DNA of 64,000 nt from Membranipora membranacea (Eukaryota; Bryozoa; Gymnolaemata; Cheilostomatida; Membraniporidae). The translations under genes were made by a program, and so were the position numbers. Shown piece by piece: positions 24,811-35,122 of the stretch. Below the pieces are notes generated by a model. That model was given only the letters and a program-made list of their open reading frames with translations. It was not told the origin of the DNA and made no database searches. Each line of letters opens with the position of its first letter. Positions within the stretch are counted from its first letter, which is position 1. Location: assembly GCA_914767715.1 (NCBI GenBank), contig OU612067.1, forward strand, positions 27,130,162 through 27,194,161. The letters are read 5' to 3'.

Positions 24811-25251
24811 GCTTCTCAAACTTCCAGGGCGATCGCCTTTAATCGGCATGGGGAATAAGCGGATGTTTCCCCTGTGGAACGTCACAACCGTCATACTTAT
24901 TATGAGTTATTACACTAATAATCACACAGATAAGAGGATGATCTAGGTTTAGACCTAGGCGGGAATCGTACCTGGGTCCACCAACCTGCAGGCAACGACG
25001 CTGCCATGGGGCCACTAGGCCCAGCCAAGTGAGCCTGTAGACAATATAGCTCAGCGTGAGCGGCGTTGCCTGCATGGCCATTTGGTCCTGGGATCGAGAC
25101 CTGCCTAGGTCTGGATTTTGATCATCATCGTATCTGTGTGATCATTAGTGTAATAACTCATAATAAGTATGCTGGTTGTGACATACCACAGGGGATTGCA
25201 AGCTGATTCTTACTGCCGATAGACTGCCGTCACCTTGGAAGTTTGAGAGGC
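24811..25251. repeat. Two tRNA-derived SINEs in head-to-head inverted arrangement
   Basis: About 200-bp arms pair imperfectly (24811-25025 against 25040-25251; outer ends GCTTCTCAAACTTCC / GGAAGTTTGAGAGGC). The left unit, read on the minus strand, has an A-box-like TGGGCCTAGTGGC and a B-box-like GGTACGATTCCC. The right unit, on the plus strand, has TAGCTCAGCGTGAGC and GGGATCGAGACC. Both then share CCTAGGTCT and the same 3' body. This is best read as two copies of one SINE, or a foldback built from them. Confidence 0.65.
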
Positions 25252-25581
25252 CACATAGGTTTACTCTGATTTTACCCTGTTCCAGCAAATGAGCAGTTTT
25301 CGCTCAGATTTTACACGGCGATCAAATATTATCATGCTAAGATGACTTTACTCGTATTGTAACAGCATTGTGCGCAAATCATGCACTCATATCAACTGAA
25401 GATTGCACTGCTCTGATTTCACCCTCAATTTGGTTGTTTTTCACTCCATTATTTTTCTCTGTGTGATAAGTCATCCCTAAACTTATACACACTAACTACA
25501 AGTGTACTGCACATCGGGAGATTTAGTTTGAAGTTCAACAGATGTCAATAGGTTGATTGATAGTTATTTTATTGTACTATA

Positions 25582-25650
25582 TACCGTAGACACCGTAGAC
25601 ACCGTAGACACCGTAGACACCGTAGACACCGTAGACACCGTAGACACCGT
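25582..25650. repeat. 9-bp minisatellite
   Basis: About seven and a half exact copies of CACCGTAGA lie in tandem. Their identity implies recent expansion. Confidence 0.95.
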
Positions 25651-28600
25651 GAAAACTGTAATGAATTAATAGTTATGCGATAAAATATGATAATCAAACA
25701 TTAAGTGATTGTCAGCATTACAGTATAAATTGACAGGTTAAGATAGCAATAAAAATGTAACAACTATGTTAAAAACAAATAATGATAAAATAAGCATGAA
25801 TGCAAACATGAGGTGAATTGTTCTTAAGTTGTCAAATTAGATAGAAGGAAAATAATACCTTGTTCGCCTTCTCCGATGATATGCAATAAATGTTTAATAA
25901 CAGAAGTTGGTTTGGTTGGTGAGTATAAATTCTCAGTCGTCTGATTTAGTTGAGACTGGTAAGTGAGACTAAGTCTTCAGATTAACAGGTTGGGCAGCTT
26001 GATCGAGCGATGCCTTGACTTAGAATGACCAATATCAAAAATGTTGTAGAAATGAAGGATTCTAGCAGCAAAATAACACTGAATCATAATTATTGCAAAA
26101 TAAGTATTTTTAACAAAGAAAGTAACATGATGCTGTCAAAAAACGGCAGCCATAAAACCAACGGAAGCTTGATTCACCTATACCAGGACATTGATGTGAC
26201 AATTGATGCTGAAATCATCTTGTTTGTTTTGATAATAATTCACAATACGCTAGAACTAAACTAAGGGATGATTATGGTTGTTTGTGTGGCTAAATAAAAC
26301 ATGACCTAGTGATGGATAATAAAACAAGGACAATGGACCTAGTGATGGGTAATAAAACAAGGACGATGATATTTTAAATCTTACAACAAGCAACTTTAAA
26401 TATTCACTGGAGAGAAAGTGATGAATCAGTAAACCTGAAAGCATTCAGCCGGCTGCCTTTGGTGACAAACATCAATAACCCAAAAAGATTATAGGATAAA
26501 AGGACCTGTGATCAAATAAACCTGAATCTAAACTACCTATTTTTCAACCCAAGATGATTTATTAAATTTTAATTGACAGCTTGGCGGTGTCAATATTGCA
26601 TTGTGAACAGATTTAAAGATTCTTCTTGAGATTAACTGACATTTATCTCAGTCCTACAATAACAACACTGGAATGCTGATATTTGTGCTACGAAATATAG
26701 TGACACGCCATTGTTATATTGTAAGCAAATCTGAAATCCCGATTTAGCAGATTCTGACATGGAATATACAATATACAATCAATTTAGGCCACTATATTTA
26801 GCAATATACGGGTTGCTGTGCCTCCCCGCCTCCTCTCAATAACAGGATGTAAAGAGATATCAGAACTTTATACTGTCTTGGATATCCTAGCTCTGAATAA
26901 AACAGGCCCTGTTTCATTCAAGAGTTCTTTGCCCGAATTTATGTGAGGGGTCATATCTATACATAGGATATTGGACAGGTCGGGTGCAGGTATCTGTGAA
27001 ACAGCCCTACTTGACCTGCACCGCTGAAAACTGGTAAACCCTGTTTGAATGACAAAGACTACAGCAGGTACTGATATTCAACAAAGGGTCATACTAAGAT
27101 CCCGGCACAACTGAAATATCACAGCACGAGATTTGAGTAATAATTTGAAGACTTGACTTGACCCGGATGTAACATCAGCAAGAGATAGGATCCATAATTA
27201 CAGATCTAATACTTTCCGTCTCTGGACCAGATGCCGTGAGAAACCTTTTTCAACCGTTGAGATGATTTCTTACAGTTCAATTGATAACTTGCCTTTCAGC
27301 AATGAATTGTGTGCGTGAGCATGTCAGGTGCTTCCTTAGATTATTTGACATTAATCTCCCCACTTAACCTACAAAGGATCATTTATATAGTTTAATACAT
27401 TGGGGCAATGTCGATGATTGACCTAAATATTGGCTGTGTCTGGCAGGGTCACACAGTGATCCTGTGCATTTTTGCATAAATTGACTTGTGGATGTCTCAA
27501 CAACCTGTACTTCAATTTTGATTCTCTTTTTTTTTTCATTTAACACTCAGCAACAAGGACTTTCTCAATATGTGCGTAGCCCTGTTTATGACAAAACAGA
27601 GGTTGGTTTGCCCCTAAAGAGGGACGCGATTTGCCTGAATATTCTCATAACAATCTAATAAGCCGAGTAGCCCAATAAAACATCATTAATCAATGAAATT
27701 GATAAAAAAATAGCTGATGTCAAAAATTGACAGCGTTTCTAAAATTGCTGGCGGAAAAAAATTCAGGAATTGTTGATATGATCCATCTTACCATACAATT
27801 AATGTGTTTGTTGATTGGAATAAGCATGACATCCATTATTGACTGTAATTCCACTTGATAGCGCCATAAACAGCTGCCTGCATATCAATAATGCAACCAG
27901 CTATGGAGTCCTAGCTGCCTTAGAAGGTTAGAACAAGGGAAATCAGAGATCAGTAAGGATTAATAAATTTTGTGTTAAAATGGCCTCAGTGCATTCTTCT
28001 GGCTTCAGTTTATGAATACCTCACTATTCACAGCCGGTGCTAAATTATTTAGTAACACCTCGATTCCATTACATACCTTATCTATTATGGTATTTTGTAG
28101 CTTTGGGGTCAGAGTGTGCTTCACTCGATTGTAAAGATTTACAATTTATTTGGCCGTTGCTGGGTAGGTTGTGATCTGGTTGAAAAGTGGGCCAATATGC
28201 CCAAGATTGTTGTGTCGTGTGTCACTGTAGCAGTGTCAAAGCTGTCTTGACATCAATCTTACCTCGATCACCTGACACAAGCAGGTATGTATTATCTATA
28301 TAAATTAATCCCTTATTATATTTATTATTATTACCGATCAGTGCATTACAATCTCATGTACCACCTGGAGCAAATTTTTTGGCTGTCAGTATGGCATTGC
28401 GGGGCATATCGGGCATTAGGCATTGGGCATATTGACGTTTTCTATGATATAAAAGAAGAGAAATGTTTTGATAAGCTCAATGCAGATCTGGTATAGGCTG
28501 TTCTGACAGGTGAGCATCAATCCTGATCACATCATGTAACTTTGTAATGTTTTAACCAGGTTGATCTAGCTGTACACTGAATATAATCATATTATATCTT

Positions 28601-29087
28601 GTTTTATAATCCTTTCAAAATAATTCATTGGCTATGTACCAGCACTTTTTCTTGTTTCTTGAAAAAGGAAGTGTGGATTTGTATTTGGCTATTACATAGA
28701 GAACAGGATCGTTCTTAATAAGCAGCTATTTACTGTGATGTTGCTTGTTTAGTGGGTGCTCTAGCTGCCACTACAGAGCAGGTAAGCTATTATAAAGAAC
28801 ATTTTTCTCTTAAAGCAGATTACAACCACAAAAGTTATATTTTAATATTTGATGCATGATGACCTTCTTTTTTCTAAATTTATATGTAATAAATAAATAT
28901 TGAATTAAAAATAATGAAATATTACAGTTGCACACTCTCATCCGCCATTTTGTTTCCGTAGTAGAAAAACCTAAGATGATTGGCTTAATTGAAATTCACA
29001 AACCAATCACAACACAGTGTTTGGTGGGTATTTAAATTTCCTCGGTTTTAACTGTTGAGCAAATAAAGAATTAATCTTTGAATAACA

Positions 29088-29342
29088 ATGGCACCTAAAT
29101 GTTTTGTTTGTGGGCAGGCAAGGACCTATAGAGACCCTGTATTTCTCTGCCCTACTTCAGGTGATGATTTTGTTCTATGGTGTAGTAAACTGCCCACCCT
29201 TGCCCAGAGTGCCAACCTAAGACCACTCATATGCAGCAGACATTTTGAGAGAGAGTGTGTTGTAAGAGTGAGGTGTGGGAGTAAGAGCATGTATGCTCTG
29301 CTTGCTCATTCTGTGCCTTCTCTGGCCATACAGACTAAAGAG
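29088..29342 (+). pseudogene. THAP-type zinc-finger domain exon (mobile-element related remnant)
   Basis: The open frame starts MAPKCFVCGQ and has the C2CH pattern of THAP domains: Cys5 and Cys8, then Cys49-x2-His52 (ICSRHFE), a central LW, and a terminal HSVPSL matching the AVPT-type box. It ends at a plausible donor (GAG|GTGAGT) at 29343. THAP domains bind DNA and are often carried by DNA transposons (P and ISL2EU-type elements). No continuous transposase follows, so this is probably a fragment. A host THAP gene with distant exons cannot be excluded. Confidence 0.6.
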
Positions 29343-30419
29343 GTGAGTCATAACATACTTTTTCAGGCATACAACTTATAGCTCATGTGCTGAAATGAAT
29401 GAATGATTCCTAGCAGTCCAAGCAGAACAACCGGCCACAGGCAGTTCCTAGTGTTCCATTTTCATCACACTATCCTTCATAAGGTTGGTTGGTCTGACCT
29501 AGTATGCTAAGACAGGCTGCTATGTCTGGCAATGGTCCTATTCAGTCACACCAAAAAGTATGTTTTTCCATCTTGACAAATCTCCAAAAAGACTGATTGG
29601 TGCAACTGAAGTAGCTTCTTCCATTAGTAATTGAGTATATGTTACTCCTTGGTTGCTAATGATTGTGACTAAGGTAAGGTATTTTTGCTGCAAACCTATG
29701 TGTGATTGTGAGCAGTTGGCAATGTAAGGGTGTGCAGTACCTTAGCCAACCTTTTAACAGCAACGTTTATCGTTGTCATTGAAGGTGAAAGGTTTGGGCA
29801 GAATCTCAATCTCGTCTGTTGTCAGCTTCCAACAATTATAGCAATCATACAATTGTGTATTCATGTTAAGTCTAGTCACTTATGAGTAAAGGGTATATGT
29901 ACCCATCGTCCCCAGGACCACTCTAAATTTCTCATAATCAATTCTTTGACGGTCTTTCATTCGCATGGCATGCCTGCCAGCTTGTAACATAGCCATGCGA
30001 ATGGCCTGATACCTACCTACCTACCTACCAATATCATTTGTAGAGATGAAATTCGTCAATGGGAGTGGCTCGAGAAGGGCAGCCCTGCCCACAATCTTCT
30101 AATTACAGAGCTGGAGAAACCTCACTTCCGTAAATCTCTGGCTAACTTGTCAGAGTCAATCCACACTGGTCAGTCAGTTCACCACACAAGCTTCTCCGTA
30201 CACATACAGCTATTGCCAAAATTGAATTATAATAATATAATGGTAAAATTAATTGTGTGACAGGACATTGGTCTTACCAACAACCACAATACGGACAAAT
30301 CTTATGGGATAGACATCACATTTATTTCAATTGAGATCGTCCAAGTTTTATACACATCATGAATGGCTCAGAGGAATCTGGATAGCCTAATACTACTTCT
30401 AATCTAATACACTTACAGG

Positions 30420-31261
30420 GACGATTGAGAACATCAATAGTTTGACAAACAAGTATGCTCCGAAGAGGCTGAACTTTGATATGCCCTCGTTCCAGGCTCA
30501 TGTCAGACTAGCAGTCATTGATCATAACGAAAACACTGGTCGTCCGGTGCTCCTCGGTGAGTTACGTTTCATCATTTTGAAAGTGCTAAAAAATAAATGG
30601 GCATTACCGTTCGACTTAGATGCTCTTGACCATATGGACAAGATACCAATCACAGCTGGACGAGTATTGATCACAAAATCAGATTGGGGAATTAAAATGC
30701 CATCGTCTAATAAGTTGGTGAGATGGTTTTTTCCTCCATCCACCGATGTTTAGATATTAAAGTCCATTTGTTTTGCTAAACAGATGATGACGGAGAGATG
30801 AAAGCTAAAAGAACTTGGAACAAGTTCTCAAAGGAGTGACGCTGTGCCAGAGTGAACGAGAGGAAACCTCGTAACTTTGTCAAACTGCTGACTGCTGAGG
30901 TGTTAGACGCAGCTCAAGAACCAACGCAGAGAAAGCGTCCAGTAAGTAACTTAAAATTAGTCATCCTTAGCAGAAAATCGCATGATATCCTGTGCAGTGT
31001 AATACTATATGCAAAAAAAAACAATTTACTAGTGTGTTGCTTCAATGATAAATTCAATGGAATTACAATAATGCATCTGATCGATACTGGTAAGTTAACA
31101 TCTTTCATCCAATTTAAAATACATCAACCATATCAACATTAGGCTAGATCATCTTATGATTTCCATTTTGTCCAGGATACTCAAACAGTGAGGCCAACTC
31201 GAGTAATCCCACCAACTCATGAGCAGCTCAGGAAAGACTTCATCAGTCGAATGAAGAAGTA
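30420..31261 (+). pseudogene. Transposon-associated coding remnants, unclassified
   Basis: Three neighbouring open segments show coding character. The first, 30442-30753, contains KYAPKRLNFDMPSFQAH and AVIDHNENTGRPVL, a pattern I associate with repeat-borne proteins in invertebrates and fish. The second, about 30783-30941, is rich in Lys/Arg, has one in-frame TGA and ends at a GTAAGT donor. The third, about 31176-31260, follows an AG and also ends at a GTAAGT donor. Frames and stops do not allow one protein to be built. They lie just downstream of the THAP exon on the same strand and may belong to the same element. Confidence 0.35.
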
Positions 31262-31269
31262 AGTAAAAG

Positions 31270-31430
31270 AGGCGGCCTCACGTGGCGACGACGGGTGCAT
31301 GAGGGGTTAGACTCCCCCGTTGTCACTGAGGTGGCGAGCCAGCCGGAAGTAGGGGAGGGAGGAAACCGCTGAGCAAACTGAAACCGGAAGGGGGGCCTTT
31401 AGCATCAGGCTTCACGTGCCGCCCTCTGTG
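31270..31430. repeat. GC-rich unclassified repeat-like island
   Basis: About 160 bases are far more GC-rich than the surroundings and begin GGCGGCCTCACGTGG. Near the end the motif returns in inverted form as CTTCACGTGCCGCCCT. There is no open frame or pol III box. It may be a small element with imperfect inverted ends. Confidence 0.4.
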
Positions 31431-31846
31431 AGTAAGCAATTAGCATTCATTCATTATGAGCAACAGCAATATAATTGGCAATAGTTATCAAAGCTTATGA
31501 AAAATTATACAGTAATGCTTCTTGGTGAAACTGATGGATGCTTTCGAAATTCAACGGCTATGAAATAGTTATGATACATTTGAGCTTGTTAGCAGTGTAT
31601 TTATCATTAACTTACCTTGAACAGGGTATAGTGTTATTACAACCAGTACAGAGATTGTGAGAGAGACTACTGTAAGGATGTCCTGTCATATGAAGGCCTG
31701 CTGATGGCTGATCAAGGTATCAACTGCATATATATATGCACTGTACACTACAACACCAGTGCGTATGAGGTTGAACAAACTCTTTGGGTGAAGAGATGAT
31801 GGCCCTGAAGAGGGCCGTTGTGGGGTACATAGATAAATACAGTGAG

Positions 31847-32371
31847 TTAGTGCTGATGGATGGCACAAAGGATCTCATCCACATCACCATTCCTTCCTGG
31901 TAAGAAGCCTGTGTACTCTCCATTAGGATCTGGAAATCGGTGTCTAAGATGTTTGGTGACACAAACAGGGATTACCAACCGTCTATGCTTCCCTAGGTGA
32001 CCATGAATGAAAGAGATATAATTTCTATATCCATGGTACCTAAAGTGGTTGTTCTCCATGAGAGCAAAGTGTAGCATCTCAGGTTGTCTATACCCATCAT
32101 TTTTCTGGGCCTGTCTCCATGCAAGGTTAATTGCAGTGTAAGAAATTGCTTCAGCCACAGAAGCCAGTTTTAAAACACATTGTTCCTGTGAGGCAGGTTC
32201 TACAAGTTTGATGTCCCTTGTACATTCCACAGGAAGAGAAGGAGAACTAGCTGTAACACCAACTTCCTCTTCATCTTACTCACTAGCTGTATCACTGAGA
32301 TCAGGGTACTCAACATCACCAATATCCCTTTTCCTTCTAGGCATGAAGGCATATGCTGATGGCTCTGCCAT
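31847..32371 (-). pseudogene. P2X7 intracellular-domain-like transposon ORF, with one stop
   Basis: Reading from an ATG at 32371, the frame gives MAEPSAYAFMPRRKRD and runs to 31847, broken once by TAA at 32276-32278. The C-terminal part has YRQPEMLHFALMENNHFRYHGYRNY, then GHLGKHRRLVIPVCV and FPDPNGEYTGF. This resembles the cysteine/histidine-rich 'P2X7 intracellular (ballast) domain' pattern that is widespread in repeat-borne genes of aquatic invertebrates. It is not a P2X receptor: no channel domain is seen. Its opposite orientation to the nearby THAP remnant could mean two converging genes of one element or two insertions. Confidence 0.55.
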
Positions 32372-34564
32372 GGTAGCAAAAATAGCAGCGGAAAATGATT
32401 GAGTACTCTAAAAAAGCTATATTCATGAAAATTTTTATATTTTTTGTATAGAAACACCAGATTTCTTGTATTTGTTGTTATTTTAATACATTAAGAGTTG
32501 AAGAAGTAACAAAAATAATTGCCAAAACAATTTTCATGCATAAAATAAAAAAACAATCCCACCTTATTTTGTGAGATTGTAAACAAATCATAGCTTTTCA
32601 ACTTAGTGCAGTTTATAACAGCCTTTGGGGTTTGAGGGCTGCTGACTGCCCTGGGGTGCGCAACCAAGGCTAATATCTTGAATATTCAATGGTGAGTATG
32701 TTGCCTACCTCCGAAGGCAAATTGCAAGTTGATTCATATTTAGTGATTCCAGTCTTGTGATCTACTTTAAAGAGGGAATATATAATTGAAGGCTAGTGAA
32801 TTAGGTTCTATTTAAGGTAATGTCAAAGACCGATCCGAATCAATTAAAGAATATTGTGCCTTGAAAATCTGATGCTGATTACTTAGCTTCCTATGTGACT
32901 TTAGAGGGACAGGAATTCAGAATAAGGCATCTCTCTGATAAAATCTGCTGTTTGACGCATTCTCCATTCTCTGTGTTATATATAATATGTATAACTCTAA
33001 CTCAAATTGTTTTTCTTTAAAAGGTTTGTCATGTTTTTTCAGACTGCATAGTCGCTACCATAGTTTGTTACTGTAAATTAAAATAGGGTGTATTAACATC
33101 CAGTTCATTGAATTACTTGCCTCAATAAAAGAGTTGGATTAAGAGAATACATTAAACCCTTGATTGAAATATGAAATATTTTTATTTGAAATGATTGATT
33201 AGAAGGTAATCATTCCCTATGAAACATCATCTACTAAAGCTCACCATCAGATTGTTCATGTATATCTGGTCTGCATGGAACTCATTGACATTTGTATACT
33301 GCTCAGACCATAAACTTTTTTCTCAGGATCAGAAATTTGGTGCCGCATGTGAAGATCCAGGATCTGTCCCTCAATTTGTTAGAGTGATATTCCATGATTG
33401 TGTTGGGGGTGTGACGGTCGTATAGATACCAACATCACTGAGCCAGTTCATGGAGATGCAGTCAATGTGGAAGAGTCAGATAAAACTATACTATAAACCA
33501 TCAACTGAAGAGCATATCTAAAAGCGTAACAATGTAAAAGCAATACTTAGTCTTCTGGCTAGTTCTGCAGCATTTTTGCAATATTTTTACCATGAAATAA
33601 TTCATAAGACTTCTGGGTGAAAGCCTCCTGCCTATCGATGAGGTACTTATTCCTAGTGCTGTTACTGCCCAATAAGCTACCACCCTCAAATTCTTTAGCA
33701 AACTATAATGTTTGATGAATGATATTATCTACTATGGTACAATGTCTCATATCGATGAAAACTTTTTTTTAACCTTAAAAATCTTGAAAATGTTTGGTGT
33801 AAAATTTTTTTTCTGCTTCAGAACCAGCTGTACTATATGGCTCCCGTTTTGGTGTTTTGTTGTTTTCAATTATATTTAGGTAAAATTTGTTTGTAACCGC
33901 CTCGAAATGCTCTGCTTGTACACAGCAGAGAGTTGTGGCAATAAGACTCTGGCCTTGTTTTGCGTAGGCTGTCCTTTTGATGCTAATTTTTGTTCGTGCT
34001 ATAATCATTCATTTGCTATTTCAGGTTTATCGAATTGAGTCAGTAGATTGAATGAGGCATACAAACAGTTTGCAAACTCCGGCATCAGTAAAGCTGACTT
34101 TTATGCTAAATGTGGTCAATTGGCAGCTGAGCAGGGCAGACTAAATGCTGGTGAGCTCATTCCTCTGTTATCCATATCATGGTTTAGCACCAATCAGGTA
34201 AAACTGAACCCATATCTCTAACTTTACACCCACATCCTAGTTCAGCCAGTTTAGAAAAGAAGTTGACAAATGTATCAAAACCTTCCTAGCCTATGCCTAT
34301 AACTCACAATCCAAGGGAACGAAAAGTTAATCAGTTATTCGGATTCTTATAAGGTAACAGCAAGCCGTCCGATTTACCATTGGTGATGAGATATGGTAGA
34401 GTAGACTGTGATGGATCACCAAGAGAGAGGGCTGAGGATTTCACCAGTGCTAGGATGGGTCTGGACGGTGTACTTCCCTGGTGCAGCCGTGTATTCAAAT
34501 TCTCACAGAGAGAATGTGTCGCTATTATCGGTAAGCTGTTCTGTTTACGAGTAAACAAATGTGA

Positions 34565-34609
34565 GTATTCAAATTCTCAATGAGGGAATGTGTAGCGATA
34601 CTAGGTAAG
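34565..34609 (+). repeat. Local duplication of the 3' end of peroxidase exon 4 (copy E)
   Basis: This segment (begins GTATTCAAATTCTCAA) repeats 34491-34535, the exon-4 end plus its splice donor, with several differences, 74 bases downstream. Both copies keep a GGTAAG donor-like end. Confidence 0.8.
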
Positions 34610-35122
34610 TAATCTGATTGAGATTGTCCATTTGAGATTTCTTTGAAGACCCTTCTGTCTGAATTGATATGGTATAATTTTAGGATAAAAGCTAATAAGC
34701 ATTACAGTGATATATTCCTCTTTTTAGGAGCACACACATTAGGCAGAGCTCGACCACAAGAATCAGGATTCAACTTTTCATGGGTACCAGAATGTCAATT
34801 TGATCTGGACAACAGATATTATCTTGATTTGAGTACCAGAGAATACTTCCAGGTACGTCCTTATCATTTTACAAACAATTGTCAATGAAGCATAATGCTG
34901 CTGTCAATTCCAATTTTGTGTGTACCATTTGGAATCGTCCGATCTTGTGACATTGAAAGACAAACCTTTCTGTTGATCATCTATTGAGAAAATGCATGAA
35001 CCATTCATGATTTAAGATTTTGAGTGCAATATTTCCCAGAGAGGTGTAGGAATATTCCGAGCAGACTATTGTTCATTGATTACAAACGAATCATGATCTT
35101 TATTTTCTCCAGGAGAACATAT

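Larger units (their letters stand above)
24677..28698. other. Intergenic and duplicated 5' flank of peroxidase copy E
   Basis: No gene is seen. The stretch contains a SINE pair in inverted orientation (24811-25251), a 9-bp minisatellite (25582-25650), a twofold 33-bp direct repeat (about 26303-26368) and two diverged copies (about 26545-26660 and 27265-27375) of a block also present at 17385-17530. The frame at 26025-26264 has no recognisable domain. Confidence 0.5.
28699..35122 (+). pseudogene. Peroxidase copy E: pseudogene interrupted by mobile DNA
   Basis: An exon-1 remnant at 28699-28781 lacks the start codon and has an in-frame stop. Exon 2 (33327 to about 33470) has the distal VRVIFHDCVGG motif, but two 1-base deletions near 33405-33421 shift the frame and its donor is lost. 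Exon 3 (34025-34150) has TGA at 34036-34038. Exon 4 (34354-34530) and exon 5 (34728-34852, GAHTLGRAR) are open with good splice sites. Exon 6 begins at 35115 with GAGAACAT, then sequence similarity stops where a LINE (35123-38050) is inserted. No exons 7-8 are found beyond it. The first intron (about 4.5 kb) holds THAP and other transposon-related coding remnants. Confidence 0.85.

Noticed and set aside
25582-25650. Possible CRISPR-like array
   Set aside because: The 9-bp units are head-to-tail without spacers, and the context is eukaryotic; it is a minisatellite. The same applies to the 15-bp array at 60716-60834.
26025-26264. 79-codon plus-strand frame
   Set aside because: Low complexity, no domain, and inside a duplicated noncoding flank.
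31847-32371. Possible P2X receptor gene
   Set aside because: Only the intracellular-domain-like pattern is present, with a stop codon and no channel domain. Its setting among transposon debris points to a repeat-borne ORF.
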